The notes below the pieces were generated by a model, which saw only the letters and a program-made list of their open reading frames with translations, was not told the DNA's origin and made no database searches. DNA of 64,000 nucleotides. Source: Cavia porcellus (Eukaryota; Chordata; Mammalia; Rodentia; Caviidae). Shown piece by piece: positions 12,600 to 24,312 of this stretch. Position 1 is the stretch's first letter. Each line of letters starts with the position of its first letter. The stretch spans positions 17,358,501 through 17,422,500 of the forward strand of contig NW_026947500.1 in assembly GCF_034190915.1 (NCBI RefSeq), read 5' to 3'. A program made the position numbers and the translations under genes.

Positions 12600-14325
12600 T
12601 TGCCCATTAGTCTAAGATCACACGCATCTGGGGACCCATGCGCTCGTCACCACGGGTGGCAGAGACTGAGTCCATCGATAATGAAGAGCCATGGCTGGTA
12701 AATCAAAGAGATACAGCTCAGGACATGTGATCTGGAAGCAAACCAGACTGATACTTTGAAATGAAATCACAAAGTTGAGGATCAAAAACTGGCTTGAAAG
12801 CAACCCATTTGGGGGCTCTCTGTCTCCCAGCTGTTCCCACTCCCCATTCCTTTCCCTAGTATATTTTCCTACTCTTAAAAAAAAACTGGCTTGGTTTTAA
12901 GCAGTTCTTTGGTATCTGTTGTCTCTTTCTTTGTCCCCTCAGAGAAATAATTGACCCCTTTATTTAAATAAATGGAGCCCAAGTAAGTGAATGGAATATG
13001 ATTGTTACTTTTAGTGCAAATGTTTGGATTGTGCAATGACTCGAGAATACCCAAATTTTTCCAGGTTAGGGGACAGAGAGAAAGGGAGAGAAGGAAGGGA
13101 AATACAGAAGAAAGAGGTCTGTGGACTAAAGGGTGTCTGCTAGCGACAGCTACAGTTTCTACATGGAGCCAGGATCTCCTGTAAATGATACACTGGAGGT
13201 GGCAGAGTGGTCATCCTGCCTGCCTCCCCAGGAAGGGCCTGACCAGGGCTCTCTGTGGCATAGATTGTTGATCTTCAGCTTGGGGCTGTAGAGAGCGGGA
13301 ATGGGAGAGCCACCAGCTGTGGGGAAGATTGCTTTCCTGACCTGGTCATCCTGGTACAACAAGACAACTAAACCAGCTCAACTCCTCTTAGCAGGCTCCA
13401 AGGAGAGCACACAGAGATGGTCTTTCCTTCAGGAAGTGACCTCACTGTCACTTCCTGGGCACAGGGCCCCTTCTGGATCTCAGAAGTGGGATGGACAGCT
13501 GTGTGATCAGCCACTCTTGCCTGAGGAAGAGGCTGCTGGACATGGGAGACTCGGGCACCCTCTCCCTGGACTTTACAGCTCACCTCTCAATGCAGCCTCC
13601 TCCCTGCAAGAAAAGCTGGGTGTGCCGATGGCTCACAGCTCCGCGTCCCAAGAGCGCCCCTCGCCCCCCGAGGTGTTCCACCTTCCACGTCCACCTTGAT
13701 TTACTCCACGTGACATCGTGTCCTCCAGATTAATGGACTGGAGTCACAGAAACAGAAAGCAGAGCGATAGTTACTAGGGTCCAGGAGGTGGGAAAAATGA
13801 AGAGATTTCCTCCAAAATTACAAACTTCCAGGCATAAGATGACTGTTCTGAACATGCTATTATAATAATATCTATTACTATTCTTCTTTGTCTCTTAGCT
13901 GCAGGGTCCGTTTGATGAAAACCCTGTCTCTTGCTTGTTCTGTGCTCCACAACTTTCTGGAAATGAAACACCACATTGGCACTCATCGGACTCAGCACTG
14001 TGTTCATTACAGCACTGTTGGGGTGGTGCCTCTCAGAGAAACCCCGGTGCATTTCCCGTTCTCCCACGATGGATTTTATCAGGGCACCACTGCCCTCCCT
14101 GCCGTCCTTTCCTCAGGGGAGGCCGCTCAGCAAGCGCCTTCTTGGCTTCCTCTGGAGTTCAGCACGTCCGTCCTGCTTACGGTGCTCACGAGCTCCTCTG
14201 TGTCTCCACATGGACATCCACACCCACACTCTTGCCTCCCCCACACCACCTGTGCCTCAGACGCTTCAAAGTCAGGTTCAGTGGCCCTTCTGGCCTCAGT
14301 TTCCCCCAGGCTGAGTTTCAGTACT
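12600..14325. other. Mostly unique sequence, no gene seen
   Basis: Frames at 13301-13733 and 13888-14334 overlap in several phases and have low-complexity Pro/Ser composition, which suggests GC-rich non-coding DNA. Confidence 0.45.
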
Positions 14326-14329
14326 AGTA

Positions 14330-14735
14330 CATGATGCCTTCCCAGGTTTTGTTGGTGAGGTCGACACAGTGGACATTGGAATGCTTCTTCCAGAACTTGT
14401 CTGGGGTCGAGGACATCCCCTCGGTGACATTAAAACACCTGGTGAGCAGCGCCTTGGCGTGCAGCTTCCTGAACTTGCAGATCACTTTCCGGTCATTCAC
14501 ACTGTCCCCTGCCAGCTAGCTCTCACTCAGCCGCACTAGCAAAAGTTTCCTGTCTCTCAGCACTTGTGTCCCCTCTTGGTCAGCATCTTTATTCTTCAAA
14601 GCGGTGGAGATTGTGGCCTTTGCCACCCTCTCCACCAAGGCCAGGTCAGTCACGTGCACAGCCTCCCCACAGTCTCCTCCAGTCCAGCAGTGCCCTCTTC
14701 AGAGCCTTCTTCTTGCTGCACATCTTCCTGTCACC
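14330..14735 (-). pseudogene. Unidentified possible processed pseudogene
   Basis: Two neighbouring minus-strand stretches read like coding sequence. One (about 14520-14650) gives DLALVERVAKATISTALKNK and goes on through KDADQEGTQVLRDR before a stop. The next (14331-14515) gives VNDRKVICKFRKLHAKALLT, then FNVTEGMSSTPDKFWKKHSN, ending DLTNKTWEGIMY and a TAG at 14329-14331. A stop and possible frame change separate them, and no introns are evident. I do not recognise the parent gene. No poly(A) tail was identified, so a decayed exon or chance frame is also possible. Confidence 0.3.
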
Positions 14736-15297
14736 TCACTATTGCTCTGCACACACTTGTCACCTGCATTACCGCTCTGCCCTCTCTCCCCCATCCTGCT
14801 TGCTGGGCCCTTTTTTGGAGCCAGGCTGGACTGAATAGTACTGCAGACAGCTGCCCGGCAAGCACGCACAGGTCTGTCTGTACCCACAGTCTTGACTGGA
14901 GGAAGCCACGGCCGTGTGTCAGAGGGAGGATGGCCACGTTTGTGTGCCTCAGCTGACGCAGGGCTCATGAATGGTAGCAGCATTTTTCCTGATGCTTCTG
15001 CTGGCAAGCTAAATTGTTGGCGACCAGAAGCAGTCATGAACCAAGGTATTCTATACCAAGTCATGCTACTGTACTCCTTAAACACGTGCAATTTTTACTT
15101 ATCAACTCAGCAGCCCAAGAGGGAGCGGGTGACCAAGAGTGTGGAGGCTTGTCCTGCAAACTGGGTCCTGCACCCTAACCAGTGTCTCATCACAATGCTT
15201 AGGCAAAATAATATGTTGAAGTTGAAGAAAAAAAAGTGAAGACACATCTTGCCCTTGGTTCCACCTGCTGGTGGCCTGGCTGTGAGGTCACCTCCCC

Positions 15298-16149
15298 TGC
15301 TGCAGTCAGGGGTGGCAAGGAGAACAATTACATATGGGGCACACGGTTTACAGTAGTACTTTATGCTACTCACCCAGAGTCAAATACAAGAAGCGCAAGG
15401 AATCTGTCTACACATTAAAGATGTAGAAAAACCAGCCAAGGACTTGGATTCCATGACAGTAACCTGCATGAGTCCGGCTGAAAATCTAGAGCCCATAATA
15501 GTGCCTCCCATGAGTCCAATTGGAGGCCCATAGCCCACAACAATGATTCATGCAAGACTATTTCATGGATCTGCACTGGGAAGGGCCAAAGACCAGCAGT
15601 GGAAACTAGAAAGTCTGTGCCAGCAGGGTGAAGGATCTGTGCCAGTGGGTGGAGGGTTCTGCACTGGAGCTCAAAATAAGGACCAGGACTACCCTGAAAA
15701 GTACCACAGCCATCCTCAACGACAGCGAAGACTCGAGCTCCTCCTACAGTGAGAACAGCCAAGTACATATCAGGAAGCCAGCATGATGAGCTTCTCCTGG
15801 AGACTGAGCGGCACACGTCTTCCCCTCCGGAGCCAGGAAGTGATGATCAAAGTAAGGACCAGAGCTCCCCCAAAGTGAACCACAGCCATTCTCAGTGACA
15901 ACCAGGTCCCAAGCTCCTCCAGTGACAACAGCCAAGTTCATATCAGGGAAGCCAGCATGACAAGCCCATCCAGGAGAACCAACAGCTCCAAATAACAACA
16001 ATGCTTAGAACCCGCAACGCTAACTTCTTCTCCAGTTCTCTTTTATAATTACAACAATCCTCAGACCCCCCTGCCCCCACCCCCACCTCAGCACTGCGCT
16101 GCTTTACTTCAGCTGGTGTTAAGTTGGCCACCATTTTTAATCCACCACA
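15298..16149. mobile_element. Solo LTR (852 bp), same family as 34091-34879
   Basis: TG...CA ends (TGCTGCAGTC ... CACCACA) with 5-bp duplications TCCCC at 15293-15297 and 16150-16154. Shared blocks with the copy at 34091 include the CCCATGAGTCCAAYTGGAGG and GTCTTCCCCTCCRGARCCAGGAAG regions. It contains an internal tandem duplication of about 176 bp (ACCACAGCC at 15703 and again at 15879; the AAGCCAGCATGA block repeats at the same distance). More diverged than the 34 kb copy. Family name unknown to me. Confidence 0.8.
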
Positions 16150-16154
16150 TCCCC

Positions 16155-17445
16155 TGCGGACAAACAGATGCTTTGCCGTGGCTGGACTGGACCTCCCTCC
16201 TTCCCACCTCCACCCACCAGAAGGGAGACCTGAGTGGTCACCCTTCTGAAGCCTAGCAGACCCCTTGGACACAGTAACTTCTACTTTTCATGCAAATCAT
16301 CTTTGGAGGAACCTGGATTCCTTATATGAAGGGTTTCTTTCACAAACAGAGGCCCTCTCTTCTGTTTCACAAAATAAGGCCGCCCCTGGCTATGTAATTG
16401 TTACTCTATGCAACAGGGAATAAGTGGCCGCAGCACAGGTAGCCAGTTTGGGAGTCACATAAAAACACTGTCCCTACAAAGAAATTATACCCTAGCGCAA
16501 AGCCTAAGTCCCTTTTACTTGAGATCTAGGCACAGCCTTGGCGAGTGGAAAGAAGACCAGTGTAATTATCTCCCATGTGTAATTACAGCCGAGCATGGAG
16601 AGCAGAGGCAACACCCCACCCTGCCCCTGGGCTGCCTGACTGCAGCCAGGCAGCGCACTCTTGGGTCTCTGTGTTTGTAAAGTGGCCCAGCACCCTAGAA
16701 TCCAGGAGCAGGGAGATTTCCTTTTTGGTGGGTCTTAGCTGGGTCAGGTTTGCCAAGCAAAAGCATGGGAGGGAGATGGGGCTTGGGCCCACCTCATGTG
16801 AGGGTCCACAAGGGTGAGAACAGAGAATATTCTTGTGGGTTCACTGCTTTCAGAAGCAAATCACACACGAGGGTGTGATGGAAGCCGGGTACCCAGGCAG
16901 ACATGCCTATCTGAGGGCCTTAGAGCTGTGGTCTAAGAGGAAGGGTTCCAGTGGGAGAACAGTGTGCAGAAAATGCTCCAGGTTTCCCTCGTCCTTCGCT
17001 GTGCCAGAAGGGAACTTTCTGGAATTCAGTCCTTTAGTTAGACTCGATCCTAGGAAACTGTTAATGCCTTTACCAAGAGTGGGGGCAGCCTTGCGTTGAA
17101 AGCTCTGTCACTTGGAAATGAGTGAACAGGGAAACCTGCAGGACGCCAAGGACACAGGCAGAGCTGCAGATGCCAGGGTGGGTACAGGGACAGGGCTGGC
17201 TCAAGGCAGTCCCAGGCTCACTCTCCAAGCTCAAGGAATCCTTTTCTGACCCCTGAGTTCAGACACAGCTCCTATGGCACTGTCGGAGCACTCTGCAGTC
17301 TTTCTTTGGGGAATTTGTTATCCCAGCCACTGAATAACTGTGCAATTGCTTAATGTGACAAGTGACAAGCGCCATGCTGACTTGCCTGCTGCTAGATCCC
17401 CTGTGCCTGAAGCAGTGTCTTTCACACACACAGAGCTTGTGTTCC
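16155..17445. other. Unique sequence, no gene seen
   Basis: Nothing recognised between the solo LTR and the minisatellite. Confidence 0.5.
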
Positions 17446-17449
17446 TGAC

Positions 17450-17612
17450 AGGTGGGTGAGACACGTAGGTGGATGGGTGGGTAAATGGGTGGCTGAGCAG
17501 CTGGACGGTTGGACGGACAGCTAGATCGACAGATGGATGAATAGGCAGATGGGTGAATGGGTGGATGGATAGGTGGATGAATTAGTGAATGGGTGGGTAG
17601 GTTCATGGATGG
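17450..17612. repeat. GGTGGATG-type degenerate minisatellite
   Basis: About 160 bp of 4- and 8-bp units on the theme GGTGGATGGATG with many substitutions. Confidence 0.9.
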
Positions 17613-18284
17613 AACCCAGCATCACCGATGCATTTCAGTCTCTACCTTCTGCACTGAATTCCGCCAGGTATGTGTACAAATGACTTTTTTGGAAGGCCAA
17701 ACATCCAGCTGGGCTGAACTTGAGTGGGGGCAGCTGAAATGGGTGGCTAAGTGTGGAACCTCTCCCCCAGATCCTGACGGTAGCAGAGGGCTCTGTCCCC
17801 TGGGAACTGCCCAGGGCTGTCAAGTAGCCTCCGGGGTCCTGTCCACGGAGCTTAAACAGAACAAAGCCTGGCTGCTCTCAGCAGGGCCTCCTCAGCCTAT
17901 AGACTGTGTATGTGTTTATGAAACACTTCAGATCTGATGGAGACCAGATGTGACCCAATGGTGGTTTGTGCTGCCCGGGAATGCTGAATACCAACCTAGA
18001 CATCTTCTCTAGCTGCTCGTACTCAGCAATCAGTCTTTAAATCTTAGGTTTGATCCCTGATATGCATCCATTAACTTCATTCTTCTGAGAAGCAGAAACA
18101 TCTGGCAACTTATACTTGATTTGTTAGGCTGATTCAGGAAATGGGTCCACAGCCAATCAGCTATTATCAGTCAGCTTAGTCCAGTGACAGCAGCATCGCT
18201 GAGGACCCACTTGACCCTGCCCCTCACTTGGCAGGGTGACCTTGGTACTTGCCAGGACTCAGCTTTGCAATTATAATTTGAAGA

Positions 18285-18480
18285 GTTATCACTTATCGAA
18301 CCTTTTGTTCTAGGCACTCAACTGCATGCTAAGTAAAAGTTACTCTTCCTTTACTCTGACAGGAAAATGGATAGACAGACATGGCTTTCCTACATTACAA
18401 GGCCAAGAAAAGGCAGAATCCCAGCCTGTTCTGGGACTCTAAAATGTCACCTCTTTTCATTAGACCAGAGAGCCTCTTTC
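18285..18480 (+). repeat. Possible MIR SINE
   Basis: CTTTTGTTCTAGGCACTCAACTGCATGC, ACTCTGACAGGAAAATGG and a tract of AAGGCCAAGAAAAGGCAGAATCCCAG follow MIR order, well diverged. Confidence 0.45.
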
Positions 18481-19689
18481 ACCTGTGAAGCTCACGGAAG
18501 TGCATTTGTACAGCATGGTTTATGAGCACCTACAACGAATCAGGGCCTCAGCACTGCACTCAGAGAGGTTCACCTGCGTAACCCGCTGCTGTGACCCTCC
18601 TAGTCTCCCCTGCTACACCTGCCTCTCCTCTACAAAGCTTTCATCTGCCCCCATGGGTATCTTTACAACAAGGAGCACTGGTCCTTGCTCGGGAGGCTGC
18701 TGAATGGGAAAACTCGTCCCAAACACAGCACAGGCTGTGAACCATTGGGTTCACAGACGCAGCTCGGCCTCGGGTTCCGGGTTCCGTGTTAGTGTTGCAC
18801 TCCCTTTTAGAAAGCAGCAGAGTCAGATTATCAGCACAGTCTCTCCACTGACTAAACAGTGGTACAAGCAATTGTGAGTATTCCTTCATGACAGGCTTTT
18901 TAAGAGAATTTCCATTGCAAAGATTCTACACAGTCAAAGGTTGGAGACCTGAACTCCAACATTACCCTGTCCCTCAGCCTCTCAGCTTTCTCTGGAGCGC
19001 AAGAGGAGCTGTGGAGAATCTGGTGGCCCCAACCCATGCATGCAGCTCCTAGGCCATACAGTGTGGGAGGGAAGGACTTTTTCATGTCTCTGCTCCACCC
19101 AAGGACAGATACCATTGGAATGCCAGGTCAGAAAGTCCGTGTTCTGCTGGAATCATCACGCAGAACCAAGAGCCATGGACAGCCGCTGCTTGTCTGCAGC
19201 ACCCTGGGTTGGATCCCTCTATATGACGCCCATGCGGGTTGTGAGCAAGCCCAGCCTCTCATCCGGGGCATCCGGCTAAGGCGCTGGCCAGGGCAGTGGC
19301 ACATCTCCAGAAGGGTGTGACCCTGACAACCCAGCACACTGCTCACGGCAAGCTAACACTATGTCCACATCCTCAAGGGGTGGCCCTGTCATCTGCCCGT
19401 GCCAGCAAAGCCAGGCACGCAGTTCTGCCCTCTTCCTGATATACATGTTCATTTGGAAAACCAAGACGAGAAGGCGCCCTGGTCCTGGTGGCTCCTCCAA
19501 AAGCGGGGTAAGCGTTTGCAGGGAGAGGGCTGTAATCTCCTCATGCGTGTAGCTTGGGGCTGCGTGCAAACCAGCAAGGCCCTAATTGATAGGTAGGCAG
19601 AGCTGCCCTCGGCAGGCCTTTGAAGGAGAGCTGTGAGGCCCTGTCTCTCCTTACCATTTCTTGTGTTTGAAAAGCACTTTTCGAATTGT

Positions 19690-20500
19690 TTCCTTTGGAC
19701 ATACACACAGAAGCACGATGGTCAGACCAGTCGGTAGGCCTATTTTTAGTTGTTTGAGGGACCTTGAGGGACCTCCCTGCTGCTAATCCAGGGTTCTCTT
19801 TATCCTCCACATCCTTACTAGTGTTCCGAACTTTTCGTTCTTTGTTGCTAGCCGCCCCGACTGGGGTGAGAGGATACGTACCTCCTGGCTGTTCACATTT
19901 CCCTGGTCGCTGATGATACTGAGCATTGTTTCACATATTTGTTGGCCTTCAACAGAGGACTGGGTAAAGAAAATGTGTTGTATATACATAATAGAATATT
20001 ACCCATCAATAACGAACAAAGAAATCCTGTCCCTGCACGAAGTTGGGGGGATAGTATTCCAAATTAGGCAAGCCAGACACAGAAAGACAAGTTTCCACCC
20101 TCATTGGTGGAAGCTAAAAAAAAATAAATAAGCTGACTGAAAGCAGGAGTGATCACTACAGTCCAGGAAGTGTGTGGGGTGGGGCGAAGATGGACAGGAG
20201 GAGGATGGATTGGATTAGTGTATGCCGTGCATAGGTGTGGAACTGTCACACCGAACACCATTTGTGAACCAGGCATGACGGTGCAAGCCTGTAATTCCAG
20301 CATTTGGGGGGCTGGGGCAGGAGGAGCACTGCAAGTTTGATGCCAGCCTGGGTTACACTGTGAATTCAAGGCCTGAACTGCATGGCAAGACCCTGTCTCA
20401 AAAAGACAAAAAGAAAAAGAAAAACACCATTTGTATGTACAATTGATACATGTTGGTCAAAATTAAATAATTATTTAATTATTAAATAAGTGGATAAATA
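19690..20500 (+). mobile_element. LINE-1 3' end with 5' inversion (twin priming), carrying a nested SINE
   Basis: From about 19690 to 19955 the sequence is L1 ORF2 3' region in minus orientation (antisense of the CCAAC-type and ATTTCCCTG segments). At about 19957 it switches to plus-oriented L1 (CAACAGAGGACTGGGTAAAG, then TATTACCCATC) and continues to the A-rich 3' end near 20490. The two halves are neighbours in a normal L1, so this is the inverted 5' segment made by twin priming. A B1-type SINE interrupts it at 20266-20422. Confidence 0.75.
20266..20422 (+). mobile_element. B1-type SINE inserted in L1
   Basis: Starts GAACCAGGCATGACGGTGC and ends in a degenerate A-rich tail. Flanked by the 12-bp duplication AACACCATTTGT at 20254-20265 and 20423-20434. 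The L1 3'UTR continues beyond it. Confidence 0.88.
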
Positions 20501-20509
20501 ATCATTTTT

Positions 20510-22630
20510 GTAATAACTCAGGCAAACCCAAATATTTCCTAACAGTTAAGAAAAGCTGGTTTTTATTATTGTTTTTATTACTACACTCTAGCTTCGTGGG
20601 AAAATGCACAAAAGCAAGAGTTAAATTCATATACATGTGTCTCCTATTTATTCAAATCCAGGGCCCAAATGTATTATTTTTGTTCAATTCTAATCTAGTA
20701 TTTGGCTTAAGCACAGATTTTCTCTGATTCTAAAAGTTAACCACATTCCTTAAACAAAATTTGGGGGACACAGAGAGTACTTGATAAAAACATCACTCAC
20801 AATAATTTCACCTTGTTTTTCCTTTTCCTCCCTAAAAGAAAGCACTCTTTTCTAAAAGAAAACTCTGAACACCGTGTGCCACATTCTCTGCAGTATCCAG
20901 GAGGTTGGCTCTTCCCGCTCTGGGGTCACTGGGCCAAGTCTCAGAACCTGGAAGAGGAAAACAAGCCAGGTCTTACCCAGGGGTGCCACCGCTCCCAAGC
21001 CACCAGCCTGGGCCTCCCTGTCCCAGAAAATGACCGGCCTGGCCAGGCCAAGCCTCCTGCAGCAAATACTGAACCACAATGCCAGGGATGAAAGCCACCC
21101 CGAGCCCCTTGCTCTGCAGAGGACACTGTCGTGGACAGGGCCAGTGCCTGGGGTGGGCAGGCTGGGGTCCCACAGGGCACTAGCTCTGCCTCCTCGGTGA
21201 GCCCCAGGTGCTGCTGCAGGTGCAAGGTCACTGGCCTCCAGGCTGTGGGGTGCACACACTGACTCCCCTCTGCCTGGAGCCCGCAGGAATCAGAGGTGTG
21301 ACAAGGAATAATAGCTGGTGCAGAAGAAGCAGGCGGCCTGGGATCCCTGGAGACCTCCGCTGGCCTTGCAGAAGGTGGCACCTTGTCCTCACTGAGGCCA
21401 TGCGCATCACCACCCACCAGCCCAGGGATTCCCTCCAGAGCAGTGGACAGAAGGGCACCGGCCCTGGGGGCTGTTTGTTCTCATCATTATTCTCCAATCG
21501 AGGATGCAATCTGGAAAAAGAAATGCGAACCAACTGTTTAAGGAACTCACACACAAACACTGGAAGCCCATTTTCTCTTTGGAAGACACAGATTCTGCAG
21601 AGGGGCAAAAGCAAGCAGATAAGGAGGGTTCAAACAGAGAGCAGAAAGGGAAAATATCTGGTGATCTGAGGAGCACTGTTTTATACCAGCAGCACACAAA
21701 ATCCTATGGGGAAAAACACATGGCCTTGACATCATCGTGCCTGAATTGTGCGTAATGCTGACATACAATTAAGATATTGAGACTGAATGTCTTTTCAACT
21801 TTTAATGTCACTCCTTGACCTGACCGTGTGACTCTGAGCAGCAGCACATAAACATCAGCAGTTTTAATGAGCCAAGCGCGGAAGTGCCTCAGCCAGAAGT
21901 TGGATGGGTAACACAGGCTGGGTGGCACGGGGAGAGTTCTAATGCTAATGTTTTAATCTCATATTGAGTGGAATCAAGATGCTTCACAAAGTAACTGGAG
22001 AAGGAATTAGAACTTTAAGTGTATCATTTAAGTCAATCAATAAAATAACAAGAAACAATATAATGACGTTTAGTGAAAAGGAACAGGAAGGGGAGAGCGG
22101 GAATAAAAGGCCAAAAATGCCCATGATTCAAGATGGTAGGGAGTAAGCAACAGCTGAGACTGAAAAATAAAACAAGCCTGTCATGTTATCTAAACTGTGG
22201 GGGCAACCACATTGGCCCCCTGCAAAAAAAGAAAGCTTCCCAAGGTGGAGTGGTGGGGTACAGTATGGAAGAAAGAGACCAAAGTTTTGACATGAGTTTT
22301 TTGGAATGAAAAGATTCTTTATCAGCATATGGCTTAAATCATTCAGACAATGAAAACAATTTTTTGAACAACAAGCCAAGAACATTCTCAGGGAAATTAC
22401 TACAGGAACAATCTGAGCCAGCCCTGTAAGAGATAGTCTGAGTTTAAAATATCTTTCAGCTCAAATCAGTTTTTGGAAACCACTTTTCCCTGAATTCAAA
22501 GAGAAAAAAGACCCATTAGATCTGCCCAGAAAGAGATTGCTGGCAAGTTCCAGCCAGGGAACAGGCTGCACGAATTTGGATTTCCTGTCACTGTGAAGAC
22601 ACAGGCACATGGACTGAAATCTAAAAGATG
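20510..22630. other. Unique sequence, GC-rich in the middle
   Basis: 20850-21450 is GC-rich with long overlapping frames in several phases but few CpG and no domain. No gene assigned. Confidence 0.45.
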
Positions 22631-22637
22631 CACACTG

Positions 22638-23087
22638 CCTTGGTTACTTTCCTCTCACTGCTGAGACAAAATACATAACATCCAAAGTTAAAGGAGGAAA
22701 AGTTCATTTAGCTCCAAACAGACATTTTAGTTCATAGTTGGCTGGCTCCAAGGCGGGGTGGCATGCAGAGGGGCATCGCCCCGAAGAAACAGTTCATGGC
22801 AGGCAGAAGTCAGCAAAGCAGTGAGGAAGAAAAGCAACAAGCAACAAGCAAGCCATGACTCTCTTTCTAAAAGCCCCTGTGTCTTTTCCAGGCTACATGG
22901 CCGTGGAACAGGTAGCACCCACATCCAGGGTGGGCAGCCTTAACCCTAGCACTGTACCATGCATTGATCCATGACCCGTGGACCATCTTTGATTCCAGCA
23001 GCACACACCCTAGATCCAGCCACCTCTGAAAAGCCCCACCAATGACCGCATGAGGCTTTGGGGGACATCTAGATACAAACCATAACA
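22638..23087 (-). repeat. MaLR-type LTR
   Basis: Minus sense begins TGTTATGGTTTGTATCTAGA, followed by CCCCCAAAGCCTCATGCGGT. Ends at the plus-strand CTTGGTTACTTTC. Same family as the copy at 31130, which shares the GGGACATC...ACAAACCATAACA end. Confidence 0.72.
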
Positions 23088-23114
23088 CATAGCCTCGCTG
23101 AAAAGAATAGAAAG

Positions 23115-23340
23115 GAAGACTGGGGATGTTGTGGTAGAGCGTGTGCCCCGCATGTGCAAAGCCTTGATTCAAATCCTTGCATTGAAGAAGAAAGGTGGGC
23201 AGGAAGGAAGAAAGGGAAAGGAAGAGAAGGGAAGGGGAGGGCAGGGGAGGGGAGGGGAGGGTAGGGGAGGGGAGGGAAGGGAAGGGGAAGGGAGGGGAGG
23301 GGAGAGGAGGGGAGGGGAGGGGAGGGGAGGGAAGACAAAA
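23115..23340 (+). mobile_element. ID-like SINE with expanded purine tail
   Basis: ACTGGGGATGTTGTGGTAGAGC and GATTCAAATCCTTGCA form the SINE core (23117-23182). The tail has become about 145 bp of A/G only, mostly GGGGA and GGGA units. Confidence 0.7.
23195..23335. repeat. GGGGA/GGGA purine tract
   Basis: About 140 bp with A and G almost only, rich in runs of four G (potential G-quadruplex on the plus strand). It is the tail of the SINE at 23115. Confidence 0.95.
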
Positions 23341-23724
23341 GGAATACTCTCAAAAATAGAGAAATGGACCTCAGAGGGTGGCCTGAGTATCTCATTTCCC
23401 TCTATGATTCTCCTCTTCTGTCTACCTATCCATGCTTCTTTCTGCCCTCGAAGGCTCCTGCATAGGCTAAGTCGACATCTTCCCTGCCCTCTGGCTTCTG
23501 GTTGAGGAGACCACTGGGAACTCAACCACAGACCAGAGGGAAGGAACTTGCTTCCCACGCAGTCCAGCAGCCCCCTTCCTTGGGAAGGTTGGTGCCTCTT
23601 CCAGGTGCTTCCAGCCCCTCATGGCCACGCCCTTGGAAGTCTGGCCAACTCCACCCCACCCTGGAGTACATTCTTATCATTGCATATAGGTTTTATTTGT
23701 AGGCATGGCATTTATTCATGTGCT

Positions 23725-23815
23725 CATATGTCTTCCCACTAGACTGTAAGTCAAAGGGAGCAGAGATTATGTTTTTCTATCTTATGTGTTTAGTAGACAC
23801 CTAAAATACTTATGA
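23725..23815 (+). repeat. Ancient L2-like fragment
   Basis: CCACTAGACTGTAAGTCAAAGGGAGCAGAGATTATG follows the L2 3' end pattern. Confidence 0.5.
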
Positions 23816-24075
23816 AACCTAGCTAAACCAACTGGCATCACCTGCAAATATCCATTCTAACCTGAAGGTCTGCGTTCACATCCCAGGTTCCTGCCCTATG
23901 AATTTCCTGCATTTCCCAAAAAGCACCCTAGACCTGGTAGCGTACACAGAACAGTGTAAAGAGAACCCATGGCTCTAGAGGTGGAAAGTCTGAGGTCCGA
24001 TGAGGTAGATCAGTTCCTTCCAAGGCCTCTCCTCTACTTACTGTCATCCCTGTGTCCTCACCTGGTCACCCAGCA

Positions 24076-24112
24076 TGTGTGCATGTGTACATGTGCGTGC
24101 GTGCGTGCGTGC

Positions 24113-24143
<31 letters not shown>

Positions 24144-24155
24144 CCTGTGTGTGGT
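24076..24155. repeat. (TG)n microsatellite with GCGT block
   Basis: GTGTGCATGTGTACATGTGC, then five GCGT units and about 12 TG units. Confidence 0.95.
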
Positions 24156-24312
24156 CTAGTGTCCTAATCTCTTATAAGGATATCAGTAATGTTAGATGAG
24201 GGCTCCTTCAAGTCCCAGTCTCCAAATAGGTCACATTCTGAGCCACTGAGGGCTGGAACTCCAACCTATGAACATATGCACTTGGGAGGGACATAGAGCA
24301 GTGCATAATACA
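24150..24312 (-). repeat. MaLR/MLT-like LTR fragment
   Basis: TCTCCAAATAGGTCACATTC, CTGGAACTCCAACCTATGAA and GGGAGGGACATAGAGCA are the antisense of the 5' part of an MLT/MST LTR. Confidence 0.6.

Noticed and set aside
17450..17612. CRISPR-like array
   Set aside because: Units are degenerate 4-8 bp repeats without spacers in rodent DNA.
20852..21669. Overlapping 100-158 codon frames on both strands
   Set aside because: Several phases are open at once, no domain is seen and composition follows GC content.
23131..23558. Gly/Arg- or Pro/Leu-rich frames
   Set aside because: Translation of the purine tract.
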